Assembly: GCF_040543805.1 (NCBI RefSeq)
Contig: NZ_JBEUMS010000008.1
Location: 186,001 to 250,000 of the forward strand
Source of the DNA: Arcicella rosea
Lineage (GTDB): Bacteria; Bacteroidota; Bacteroidia; Cytophagales; Spirosomataceae
Reading direction: 5' to 3'
Length of the DNA: 64,000 nt
A program made the position numbers and the translations under genes. Positions 17,356 to 26,056 of the stretch are shown one piece after another. The number at the start of each line of letters is the position of its first letter. The first letter of the stretch is position 1. A model generated the notes under the pieces. It was not told the DNA's origin, did not search any database, and saw only the letters and a list, made by a program, of their open reading frames with translations.

Positions 17356-17754
17356 TTTCTTGATTATGCTTACTTATTTCTTGATTGTAGTTGAGTGTTT
17401 CAAAACAACAGTTGGCTTTTTCTCAACTGTAATTACCTGTTTCTTTACTGTCAGCTATTGTTTCTTGTTTGTAATTATCTGTTTCTCAATTGTCAACTAC
17501 TATTTCTCGACTGCAATTATCTGTTTCTTGACTGTCAGCTAATGTTTCTCGACTGTCATTACCTGTTTCTTGACTGTCAGCTACCGTTTCTCAATTGTCA
17601 TTACCTGTTTCTTGACTGTCAGCTACTATTTCTCAATTGTCATTACCTGTTTCTTGACTGTCAGCTACTATTTCTCAATTGTCATTACTTGTTTCTTGAC
17701 TGTCAGCTACTGTTTCTGAAATGTCATTACCTGTTTCTTGACTGTCAGCTATCG
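17356..17754. repeat. Tandem array of nineteen 21-bp units
   Basis: Nineteen consecutive 21-nt units all start with TTTC and can be aligned with no gap. From unit 9 on, two unit types alternate (TTTCTTGACTGTCAGCTACT and TTTCTCAATTGTCATTACCT, each with one more base), giving a 42-bp second-order period. The units nearest 17356 are more diverged. Plus-strand frames are open over parts of it because 21 is a multiple of three, but no credible gene start, family or composition supports translation. The rest of the gap, 17755-18044, shows nothing. Confidence 0.95.
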
Positions 17755-18044
17755 TTTCTTATTTTTAATTGAAATTTTGTGACTATAAGTATTTGTTGAA
17801 CGGTTGTAATTTGTGGAGTTTAAGGTGCCACCTATTGTTTGAAATTATCTTATGTCTTTTCGTAAGTATCAGGAAATGAATAAGATATTGTGCTCGTTGA
17901 TTGTTGAGTCAAACTTAGTTAATTGAATTTAAAATGACAAATAAAAAGTCAAAAAACTTATTATTCGGTAAGGTTTTTTGTAAAAACTCAATTTTTGTTC
18001 AAAATATCATAGGATAATAATCTTTTGAAGAGATTGATGACCAA

Positions 18045-18072
18045 TAAAAACGGCGAGCTTAAAGGCTCGCCG
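18045..18072 (-). terminator. Minus-strand intrinsic terminator
   Basis: CGGCGAGC (18051-18058) pairs with GCTCGCCG (18065-18072), and a run of A on the plus strand at 18046-18050 gives a T-tract on the minus strand. It is 124 nt past the stop of the helicase-nuclease gene. Confidence 0.7.
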
Positions 18073-18195
18073 CTACAATTTTTTATTTAATTTTCATACT
18101 AATTATTTGAAACTTCAGATCAAAAAACCTTGCAATTAACTTCATTGTGATTTTATGATACTAAAGCACAAAATATTTAGCACTCTAAACATTTA

Positions 18196-21100
18196 TCAAT
18201 CCACCTCCACCACCTGTTCATCTTTTGCTTTTTCTTCTAAATACACCAATATTCCTTCTACTTTGGCGTGACCCATTTCTCTGTAGATATTCATGTATTG
18301 TCGCACTTGTGTTTTGTGCGAATCTGATTTTGAACCTGTTTTATAATCCAAAATCACGATTTTGTCTTTGAGTCTGACTACTCTATCTGGACGTAGTGGC
18401 TTTCCTTTGGGCATCAGAATTTCTCTTTCGTTTTTAATGGCTTCTTCTGCTACTTCAAAAAGTGGTTTGATGGCTGGCAAACTCATAATATTTTCTAAAG
18501 TATGCTTTAAGCCTGCTACTTCCGTCGCTGTTATCAAACCTTCTCGTAAAATCTCTTGCAAAGCATAATCAGTATCATGATAAGTCTTGATTTTCGCAAA
18601 AGCAGCATGGACTTTATTGCCATAATCTTTACTTTTTTCAAATGTTTTTAGGTCAAAAAGGCGTTCAGCACTTTGTCTGAGTTTTACTTTATTGCTTCTT
18701 TCAAAACTGGTTATAGCACTGATTTCTATTAAATCCTTTGCTTTTTCTTTTTTATCTTTTTGCTTTTTGGCTTCGCCTTGATAGATGACTTCAAAATGGT
18801 TTTCTTCTTCTTCAATCGGCGGACAATTGACAAATTGATACAATTGATTGCCAACCGTCTTGTTAAAATCTTTGATGTTTTTCTTAACTATCAGGTACAA
18901 TCTATCTGTTGGACGAGTAAGTCCTACATAAAGCATATTCAAACTTTCTAAAAAAGTCTTTTCTTTTTCTTCTTTGTATTGATTTACGACTGCCGTTTGC
19001 TCCAGAGATTTTGTTACTCTAAGCGGTGCATTTTTTAGGATTTTGTCAGCTTTTTCAGATGATTCATTCGCAATTATTAATTCGTTTTCAACCGGTAAAT
19101 CAGCCCAAATTTCTGTTCTTAAACTGGTGTCGGTCGTCCAATGACAATAAGGAATAATAACCACAGGAAATTCCAAGCCTTTAGATTTGTGAATACTCAT
19201 TACGTTTACAGCCTCTTGTCCTTCGGGTGTAGAGATAGAAAGTAATTCCTTTTTTGCTTCCCAATATTGCAAGAAATCGGTAAGATGTGTGCTCTTTTTG
19301 GTCTGAAATTCGAGGATAACATCCAAAAAACGAAAGAGAAAATCTAATTCTTTATGATGTTCAAAAAGAAAGAAAGTATTGATAATCTTTTCGGCAATTT
19401 CATATAAAGCCATTTGCTGTAAAGCAAAAGATTCTAAAGCATAGCCTTCGTCTTCTATCAATTCATAAAACAAAGTAATATCGCCAGACTCAATGGCTTG
19501 TTTGATAATATGGTTGTCTTGCGTAGCAGGAATTCTATGTAAAACCACTCGGTAAAATAAATAAATGGCTTCGTATTTCGACAAAGTATTCTCTGGATTT
19601 TGCACGACTTTCATCAAAGAAATCACCAAATTAACGGCATCCGAAGCACTTAAATTCAATGAATCTGAGGAAACAACATCAATATTGGCATCTTTCAAAG
19701 CATTGGCGATGATTCTGCCATGCTTATTTTTTCTACATAAAATGGCAATGTCTGCATAATTATAGCCTGCTTCACGTGCCTCATCAATTAATGTCATGAT
19801 TCGTTCGAACATGATTTCATCCTCTACTTCTCCCTGTAAAAAATCAATTTCTAAATGACCGCCTTCTTTTGGTTTTGGCGGTACTTGTTGCGCAAAGAAT
19901 TCATCATAAACAAAAGGAAGGCTAGGAGCAATGCTTTCGTTTTCGGCAGAATCTTTTATAAAACCAAACAAATCGTTATTGAAAGTAATTACCTCTTTGG
20001 TACTTCTGTAATTGGTACTCAGGTTTTCGGGCTTTAAGTATGGACGAATGCTGGCGTATCTTTCTATCAAGAAATCATTTTCTTCGTTGCCTTCTACCAA
20101 TCTTTCTAAATTGTCTTTGTGCAAATGCACAATCAATTCCATTTCTCCGCCTCTGAAACGGTAAATAGATTGTTTGGCATCGCCAACCGCCAAATTGAAA
20201 TGTCCGTTTGCCAAGGCGTTTTCTACCAAAGGCAAGAAATTATGCCATTGTAGCGTAGAAGTATCTTGAAATTCATCAATCAGAATGTGATTATATTTTT
20301 CTCCCAAACGTTCATAGACAAACGGAATGGGTTCTTTCATCACAATTTCAAAAATTTTACGGTTAAATTCTGAAATATGAATTTGTCCAGTTTCATTTTG
20401 AATAGTGGCAATTTCCTTTTTTAGCTGACTCAACAAAGCTAATTTCTTGGTCTGTTTAAGAATCTCTTTGAAGAGTATATATTTTGATTTTTCGTTGTCC
20501 TGAATAGAAAAAATATTACTTAAATAACTACTTAATTCGTCTGAAATGCCATCAATTGCTGCCTTAATTCCACCTTTTTGCGTTTTTGAATACCAGTGAT
20601 TTTCCTCAACGGCTTTCATCACATAAGAATTGGGCGAAGCAAAAACATCATTTTGCAATTTATGGAAATAAGCTCCCACGCCCGAACGACTTTGGAAGAA
20701 ATCCCCAATCGTTAAACCCGCAGAATCTATACTTTCTAAGGCTACTTGTGAAATCGTTTTGATTTTAGTTTCCAAATATTCGCAATAGGCCTTTGTTTGT
20801 CCTTCAATTTGGAGAAAATCTTCTGCTTCTAAATCCGCAATATTGTCGATAGCTTCTTGATGTTGGTCAGATAAAAGACTTTTTCCGAAAACAGATAATT
20901 CTCCAGCCAAACCATTCCAAGATTTTCCTTCATCCGCTTTTTCCATCGCAAAGCTTTTGATGGCTAAAGTAATTTGCTCGAAATGCTCTGTATTTACTTT
21001 TTGTAATAATTGCTCAACTGCGGCATCCAAGAGTACTTCAGAATCAAGACTTACTTCAAAATTGAAAGGAAAATCTAATTCCTCTGTAAAAGCAGAAACG

Positions 21101-21486
21101 ATTTTCTGCACAAAGGAATCTATCGTAGAAACAGAGAAATTGGCATATTCATGAATGATATGTTTAAAGGTTTTAGACGCTCTTGCACGCAACTCTTCTT
21201 CATCAATTTCAATCCCTTCTTCTTGTAATTCCTCCAAAATTTGCTTTAAGATTCCTTCCGATTCTTTCCGGTCTTGCAAATCTTCAGAAGCAAATTGATG
21301 CAAGTATTTCAAGATTCTTTCTTTCATTTCGCCAGCAGCTTTATTCGTAAAAGTCACTGCCAAAATATGATTGAAATAAAAAGGAGAAGTAGTTTTAAGG
21401 GCTAATTTGATGTACTCTTTCGCCAAAGTATAGGTTTTTCCAGAACCAGCAGAAGAAGAATATATTTTGAATTTCGGGCTTTGCAT
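18196..21486 (-). CDS. UvrD-family helicase-exonuclease (AddA/RecB-like)
   Basis: A 1096-aa protein with superfamily 1A helicase motifs: Walker A SSSAGSGKTYTLA (residues 10-22), motif Ia VTFTNKAAGEMKERI, motif II ILIDEFQDTSTLQW (near 400), motif III GDAKQSIYRFRGG and VMSIHKSKGLEFPVV (near 770). A PD-(D/E)XK nuclease domain lies at the end (RPDRVVRLKD, VILDYKTG). This layout is that of AddA, the processive helicase-nuclease that resects double-strand breaks for RecA loading. The AddB partner is not adjacent, although in many Bacteroidota it is. It is a single-gene unit with its own terminator. Confidence 0.9.
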   Translation of the reverse strand: MQSPKFKIYSSSAGSGKTYTLAKEYIKLALKTTSPFYFNHILAVTFTNKAAGEMKERILKYLHQFASEDLQDRKESEGILKQILEELQEEGIEIDEEELRARASKTFKHIIHEYANFSVSTIDSFVQKIVSAFTEELDFPFNFEVSLDSEVLLDAAVEQLLQKVNTEHFEQITLAIKSFAMEKADEGKSWNGLAGELSVFGKSLLSDQHQEAIDNIADLEAEDFLQIEGQTKAYCEYLETKIKTISQVALESIDSAGLTIGDFFQSRSGVGAYFHKLQNDVFASPNSYVMKAVEENHWYSKTQKGGIKAAIDGISDELSSYLSNIFSIQDNEKSKYILFKEILKQTKKLALLSQLKKEIATIQNETGQIHISEFNRKIFEIVMKEPIPFVYERLGEKYNHILIDEFQDTSTLQWHNFLPLVENALANGHFNLAVGDAKQSIYRFRGGEMELIVHLHKDNLERLVEGNEENDFLIERYASIRPYLKPENLSTNYRSTKEVITFNNDLFGFIKDSAENESIAPSLPFVYDEFFAQQVPPKPKEGGHLEIDFLQGEVEDEIMFERIMTLIDEAREAGYNYADIAILCRKNKHGRIIANALKDANIDVVSSDSLNLSASDAVNLVISLMKVVQNPENTLSKYEAIYLFYRVVLHRIPATQDNHIIKQAIESGDITLFYELIEDEGYALESFALQQMALYEIAEKIINTFFLFEHHKELDFLFRFLDVILEFQTKKSTHLTDFLQYWEAKKELLSISTPEGQEAVNVMSIHKSKGLEFPVVIIPYCHWTTDTSLRTEIWADLPVENELIIANESSEKADKILKNAPLRVTKSLEQTAVVNQYKEEKEKTFLESLNMLYVGLTRPTDRLYLIVKKNIKDFNKTVGNQLYQFVNCPPIEEEENHFEVIYQGEAKKQKDKKEKAKDLIEISAITSFERSNKVKLRQSAERLFDLKTFEKSKDYGNKVHAAFAKIKTYHDTDYALQEILREGLITATEVAGLKHTLENIMSLPAIKPLFEVAEEAIKNEREILMPKGKPLRPDRVVRLKDKIVILDYKTGSKSDSHKTQVRQYMNIYREMGHAKVEGILVYLEEKAKDEQVVEVD

Positions 21487-21945
21487 TTTTTTGATTTCGG
21501 GTTTCGGATTTATTTAGATGAAAGAAGCAAGACAAAAGACACAAGAGAAAAAGGTTTAGAATAGCATTTCAAAAGAAGTGACAGACACTCTATCTTTTGC
21601 TTAGTGCTTGTCACTTTTATCAAAATCATGTCAAATGTCAGGTTCAGTGTCTCCACTGAACATCTCGACTGGTGGTTTGTGAGACACAAACCACGGCAAG
21701 AGAAACAAGAGATGCTTTAAAATAGAATTTCAAATGCTGTTCTCTTATCTCCGCTGAATAATCTTTAATAGTTTGTGAGACACAAACTACGGCAAAGAAA
21801 AACCTTTTGCTAATGCCTTGTTTCCTTCCTCTTGCTGCTTTTATCTCAAATCTTGCTTCTTGTCTCTTGCTTCTTATCTCTTTACATCTAAATCTTATTG
21901 CAAATTACAAAAAGCCTGTAAATTTGTTTATCATAATCCCTCATC
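21487..21945. other. 459-nt intergenic region without gene
   Basis: The space between the helicase-nuclease gene and the divergent DUF819 gene has no supported CDS. It holds three hairpins, described in the next entry, and a CT-rich stretch just before the DUF819 gene with repeated CTTGCTT/TCTTGC-type words. Confidence 0.6.
21642..21789. repeat. Two copies of a GTTTGTGaGACACAAAC hairpin plus a third hairpin
   Basis: GTTCAGTG/CACTGAAC (21642-21661) is followed by GTGGTTTGTG-AGA-CACAAACCAC (21672-21694). A second copy, TAGTTTGTG-AGA-CACAAACTA (21769-21789), keeps stem and loop with compensating changes at its base (GG/CC to AA/TT-type pairs). Both copies are followed by CGGCAA. The paired changes suggest that the fold, not only the sequence, is kept. 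Confidence 0.75.
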
Positions 21946-23178
21946 ATGCAACAAACATTTATTACAAACGACGCCGTTATCTTCGGAATACTACTTGGCA
22001 TCATCTATTTTACCTTTTATACTTCTTCTTTAGAGAATCGTTTTTGGAAACGTTTTTATACTTTCTTTCCAAGTATTTTAGTTTGTTACTTCGTTCCCGG
22101 TTTATTGAATGCCTTTCATATTGTTGATGGCGAAAACTCTAAATTGTACGATGTAGCCTCTAAATACTTATTGCCAGCTTGTCTTTTATACTTTACCATT
22201 AATATTGATTTTCAAGCATTGAAGCAATTAGGCGGAAAAGCCATCATTGTTTTCTTAGCAGGAGCTTTGGGCGTAATGGTTGGTGGCCCTGCATCGCTTT
22301 GGATTGTGAAAATAATTAGTCCAGAAACCGTTTCGGGAGAAACTTGGCGGGGTTTAGCGACCATCGCAGGTAGTTGGATTGGAGGAAGTGCCAATCAGAC
22401 GGCTTTAAGAGAAGTATTTAATCCTGCTCCAGAGGTTTTTTCTCAAGCTATCGCTATTGATGTACTTACCGCAGAGCTTTGGTTAGCTTTATTACTCTAC
22501 GGTGTTGGTCATGCCACAAAAATTGATAAATTCTTCCGAGCAGACACCAGAGCAGTGGATGAAGTCCGCCAGAAAATTGAAAAAAGAGCCAAAGAAAATG
22601 CAAGAAACCCAAATGTAGAAGATCTTTTAAAGATTCTTTTTATCGGTTTTGGAGTAACAGCCATCGCTAATGCTTGTTCAGATATGATTGTACCTTTTAT
22701 CGAAAACAATTATCCAAATCTCAAAAAGTTTAGCCTTTCTTCTTCCTCTTTTTGGGTGATTTCATTAGTAACTATTTTTGGTTTAATACTCTCACAGACC
22801 AAAGCAAAACAAATTGAAGATGTTGGTGCATCAAAATTTGGTTCAATATTTCTGTTTATTCTTATTGCAACGATTGGAATGAAAATGGACATTTTTGCCG
22901 CTTTAGAAAAACCTCAACTTTTTTTAGTAGGCATCATTTGGATGTTATTTCATGCCAGCTTTACTTTAGTTGCGGCATATCTGACCAAAGCGCCTTACTT
23001 TTTTACGGCTGTTGGGTCACAGGCAAATGTTGGCGGAGCGGCATCTGCCTCGGTAGTAGCTGCTGCATTTCATCCTTCATTGGCTTCTGTAGGAGTATTA
23101 TTAGCCATTTTAGGCTACGCACTCGGTACTTATTGTGGATATCTTACGGGTTTGATGATGCAATGGGTGATTGAGTAA
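21946..23178 (+). CDS. DUF819 family membrane protein
   Basis: A 410-aa integral membrane protein with about ten hydrophobic helices. It matches DUF819 (YjcL-like) by its opening TNDAVIFGILLGIIYFTFY, the segment YLLPACLLYFTINID (about 67-81), the GGPASLWIV and GSWIGGSANQTAL motifs (about 108-150) and a C-terminal GSQANVGGAASASVVAAAF (about 355-373). The family is a distant relative of secondary transporters with two inverted halves; substrates are unknown. The ATG at 21946 fits the first conserved helix. It converges with the Crp-type gene, with a 30-bp inverted repeat between. Confidence 0.88.
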   Translation: MQQTFITNDAVIFGILLGIIYFTFYTSSLENRFWKRFYTFFPSILVCYFVPGLLNAFHIVDGENSKLYDVASKYLLPACLLYFTINIDFQALKQLGGKAIIVFLAGALGVMVGGPASLWIVKIISPETVSGETWRGLATIAGSWIGGSANQTALREVFNPAPEVFSQAIAIDVLTAELWLALLLYGVGHATKIDKFFRADTRAVDEVRQKIEKRAKENARNPNVEDLLKILFIGFGVTAIANACSDMIVPFIENNYPNLKKFSLSSSSFWVISLVTIFGLILSQTKAKQIEDVGASKFGSIFLFILIATIGMKMDIFAALEKPQLFLVGIIWMLFHASFTLVAAYLTKAPYFFTAVGSQANVGGAASASVVAAAFHPSLASVGVLLAILGYALGTYCGYLTGLMMQWVIE

Positions 23179-23320
23179 TGATGAGTTTTGAATGATGAAT
23201 TATGAATAAATTGTAGCTTTCAAATAAGCTGTTTTATTCAAAATAGACTTTTGTGAATCGTTAAATTGATTAACCACTCAACATACAATACATAATTCAT
23301 CATTCAAAACTCATCATTAC
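23175..23320. repeat. 30-bp perfect inverted repeat at a convergent gene junction
   Basis: Bases 23175-23204 (starting GTAATGATGAGTTTTG) are the exact inverse of 23291-23320. The 86-nt interior holds no gene. The first arm includes the DUF819 stop codon and the second ends at the Crp gene stop codon, so either transcript would end in a long stem. Confidence 0.9.
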
Positions 23321-23904
23321 TAAAGTCCTTTCTTCAATCTACTCAACGATTGTGGCGTAATGTTGAGGTAGGAAGCAATAATATGTTGAGGAATTTTCTT
23401 TTCAACTGCTGGAAATTCAATCAGTAATTTCTGGTAGCGCAATGTGGCGTCATCTAGCATAAAAGAACGTACTCTGTTTCTTTCTTCGCAAAAATAAAAT
23501 TGATTAATGAGTCTCCCAGCTCTTTCCCAACCGTGGAATTTGTCGAAAAGCCATTGTAAACGCTCGTGTGTGATGTACAATAACTTACAATCTTCAAGAG
23601 CATCTAAATAATCAGTAGAAGGTTGTTGAGAAGCAAAGCTTACTTGTTCTGTGAAGATAGTTCCATCAAAGGCGAAGTTGAAGGTTCTATTTTGTTCTCC
23701 ATCTACTTTGGTATAAGCTCTCAGTGTACCTTGTAGAATAAAATAAATTTCATTACAAACATCACCTTCTTTTAGCAGAATATCTCCTTTCTTGCAGGTT
23801 TTGTATTGTAACTTACTAACGAATGATTTTACCTCCCTTTCAGAAAGTACCACGAATTTGCTCAGGTACTCAACGATGGGGTAAACTTCAGGGGTTAATT
23901 TCAT
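23320..23904 (-). CDS. Crp/Fnr family transcription regulator
   Basis: A 194-aa protein with an N-terminal cyclic-nucleotide-binding beta-roll (about residues 20-120: KKGDILLKEGDVCNEIYFIL and GTLRAYTKVDGEQNRTFNF). It has a dimerisation helix and a C-terminal winged helix-turn-helix with recognition helix IPQHIIASYLNITPQSLSRL. This is the common Bacteroidota Crp type with a degenerate phosphate-binding cassette, so the ligand, if any, is unclear. No [Fe-S]-binding cysteine cluster is visible. It is a single gene; its targets are unknown. Confidence 0.88.
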   Translation of the reverse strand: MKLTPEVYPIVEYLSKFVVLSEREVKSFVSKLQYKTCKKGDILLKEGDVCNEIYFILQGTLRAYTKVDGEQNRTFNFAFDGTIFTEQVSFASQQPSTDYLDALEDCKLLYITHERLQWLFDKFHGWERAGRLINQFYFCEERNRVRSFMLDDATLRYQKLLIEFPAVEKKIPQHIIASYLNITPQSLSRLKKGL

Positions 23905-24107
23905 GGCGGTAATGAAGTTTAAATGAATTTTGTTTAGTTTAGATAAAAATTAGCCATATCGACCTTTATTCTTATCTCTTTTCTAATTACTTATTATCTT
24001 TTTCAAAGTTAAGGACGTAATTTTGTAAAAAGTATAAGTAAATCCTGTATTAGAGCTGGTAAGTTATACAGCAACTTGAAATAAATCAATACCGTAAAAT
24101 AAATAAC

Positions 24108-25895
24108 GTGAAAAACATACGTAACTTTTGTATTATTGCCCACATTGACCACGGAAAGAGTACGCTCGCTGACCGATTAATTGAATTTACAAATACCGTT
24201 CAAAAACGGGATATGCAAGCTCAATTATTGGACGACATGGACTTGGAGCGTGAGCGTGGTATCACTATCAAATCGCATGCAATACAAATGAATTTCCCTT
24301 ATAAAGGAGAAGAATATGTATTCAATTTGATTGATACGCCGGGTCACGTGGATTTTTCTTATGAAGTTTCACGCTCAATTGCTGCTTGTGAAGGTGCTTT
24401 GTTGATTGTAGATGCAGCTCAAGGAATTGAAGCACAAACTATCTCAAACCTTTTCTTGGCTTTGGGGCATGACCTAGAAATTATTCCAGTATTAAATAAA
24501 ATTGACCTTCCGGGTGCAATGCCAGAGGAAGTAAAAGATCAAATCGTTGATTTATTAGGTTGTGAACGTGATTCTATCATCCATGCTTCTGGTAAAGAAG
24601 GCATTGGTATAGAAGATATTTTGATTGCCGTTGTTGAAAGAATCCCTGCTCCGAAAGGTGACCCTGCCGCTGAATTACAAGCTTTAATTTTTGACTCTGA
24701 ATTTAATTCATATCGTGGTATCGAAGTAATGTTTAGAGTATTCAACGGAGAAATCAAAAAAGGAGACAAAGTAAAATTCATTGCTACAGGTAAAGAATAC
24801 TTTGCAGATGAAATCGGTACTTTACGTTTGGAAAAAGAACCGAAACAATCTATCAAAGCTGGAGACGTAGGTTATTTGATTTCAGGTATCAAAGAAGCCA
24901 AAGAAGTAAAAGTTGGTGATACGATTACGCACCGTGACCGTCCTTGTAAAGAATCTATTCATGGTTTTGAAGAAGTAAAACCAATGGTTTTTGCAGGTAT
25001 TTATCCTGTTGAAACGACTGAATTTGAAGATTTACGTGATGCAATGGGTAAATTACAATTGAATGATGCTTCACTTGTTTGGGAACCTGAAACATCAATG
25101 GCATTAGGTTTTGGTTTCCGTTGTGGTTTCTTAGGAATGCTACACATGGAAATTGTTCAAGAACGTTTGGAACGTGAATTTAACATGACGGTAATTACAA
25201 CAGTTCCTTCAGTAAAATTCAATGTTAAATTAACAAATGGAGAAGAACTTTGGGTTTCTGCTCCTTCAGAATTACCTGAGCCAAACTTGATTGACCACGT
25301 TGAAGAACCAATTATCAAAGCACAAATCATTACTAAATCTGACTATGTAGGAGGAATTATGAAATTGTGTTTGGATAAACGTGGCGTACTTTCAAACCAA
25401 ATTTATCTTACTTCTGACCGTGTTGAATTGCAATTTGACTTACCACTTTCAGAAGTAGTATTCGATTTCTTCGATAAATTAAAAACGATTTCTCGTGGTT
25501 ATGCGTCTTTAGATTATGAATACAAAGGCTATCAAGAAGGCGAAATGGTGAAGTTAGATGTGATGTTGAATGGTGAAAAAGTAGATGCACTTTCAGCAAT
25601 CGTTCATCGTGATAAAGCTTATGAATGGGGAAAACGTCTTTGTGAAAAGTTACGTGAATTATTACCAAGACAACAATTTGATATTGCTATTCAAGCGGCA
25701 ATCGGACAAAAAATCATTGCTCGTGAAACGGTTAAAGCTTTAAGAAAAGACGTAACTGCAAAATGTTATGGTGGTGATATTTCTCGTAAAAGAAAATTAT
25801 TAGAGAAACAGAAAAAAGGTAAGAAAAGAATGCGTCAAGTAGGAAATGTAGAAATTCCACAAGAAGCATTTATGGCTGTATTGAAATTAGACTAA
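24108..25895 (+). CDS. lepA: Translation elongation factor 4 (back-translocase)
   Basis: LepA is a ribosome-binding GTPase that acts on stalled or mistranslocated ribosomes. The 595-aa length is that of the family. G1 AHIDHGKST (residues 11-19), effector GITIKSHAIQM, G3 DTPGHVDFSYE (about 77-87) and G4 NKIDLPGA (about 130-137) are all present. Also visible are the EF-G-like domains and the LepA-specific C-terminal domain (DISRKRKLLEKQKKGKKRM). The start is GTG at 24108 (GTG AAA AAC ATA), the only start that keeps the RNFCIIAHIDHGK opening. A single gene with a strong terminator. Confidence 0.97.
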   Translation: MKNIRNFCIIAHIDHGKSTLADRLIEFTNTVQKRDMQAQLLDDMDLERERGITIKSHAIQMNFPYKGEEYVFNLIDTPGHVDFSYEVSRSIAACEGALLIVDAAQGIEAQTISNLFLALGHDLEIIPVLNKIDLPGAMPEEVKDQIVDLLGCERDSIIHASGKEGIGIEDILIAVVERIPAPKGDPAAELQALIFDSEFNSYRGIEVMFRVFNGEIKKGDKVKFIATGKEYFADEIGTLRLEKEPKQSIKAGDVGYLISGIKEAKEVKVGDTITHRDRPCKESIHGFEEVKPMVFAGIYPVETTEFEDLRDAMGKLQLNDASLVWEPETSMALGFGFRCGFLGMLHMEIVQERLEREFNMTVITTVPSVKFNVKLTNGEELWVSAPSELPEPNLIDHVEEPIIKAQIITKSDYVGGIMKLCLDKRGVLSNQIYLTSDRVELQFDLPLSEVVFDFFDKLKTISRGYASLDYEYKGYQEGEMVKLDVMLNGEKVDALSAIVHRDKAYEWGKRLCEKLRELLPRQQFDIAIQAAIGQKIIARETVKALRKDVTAKCYGGDISRKRKLLEKQKKGKKRMRQVGNVEIPQEAFMAVLKLD

Positions 25896-25905
25896 GAGTA
25901 TCATT

Positions 25906-25970
25906 AAAAAATCCGTTATCAGTTAATTGTTTTCCGTTCGGACTAGCAATTAATTGATAACGGATTTTTC
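25906..25970. terminator. Intrinsic terminator after lepA
   Basis: The left arm, starting AAAAATCCGTTATCA (25906-25929), pairs with the right arm at 25947-25969, giving a stem of about 22 bp with a small mismatch. T-rich on the plus side and A-rich on the other, so it works in both directions. Confidence 0.85.
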
Positions 25971-26056
25971 TTTTTAGTAGCACTTAATATAACATTGCTG
26001 TCTTAGACCAACTCAAAAATCACTCAATCACAATTCACTAACTCACAACTAAACCT

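Noticed and set aside
17356..17754. CRISPR array
   Set aside because: Units are contiguous 21-bp repeats with no unique spacers, and no cas genes are near.
17356..17772. ORF of about 125 codons through the 21-bp array
   Set aside because: The frame is open because the period is a multiple of three. The product is a low-complexity Leu/Phe/Cys heptad repeat with no start context or signal.
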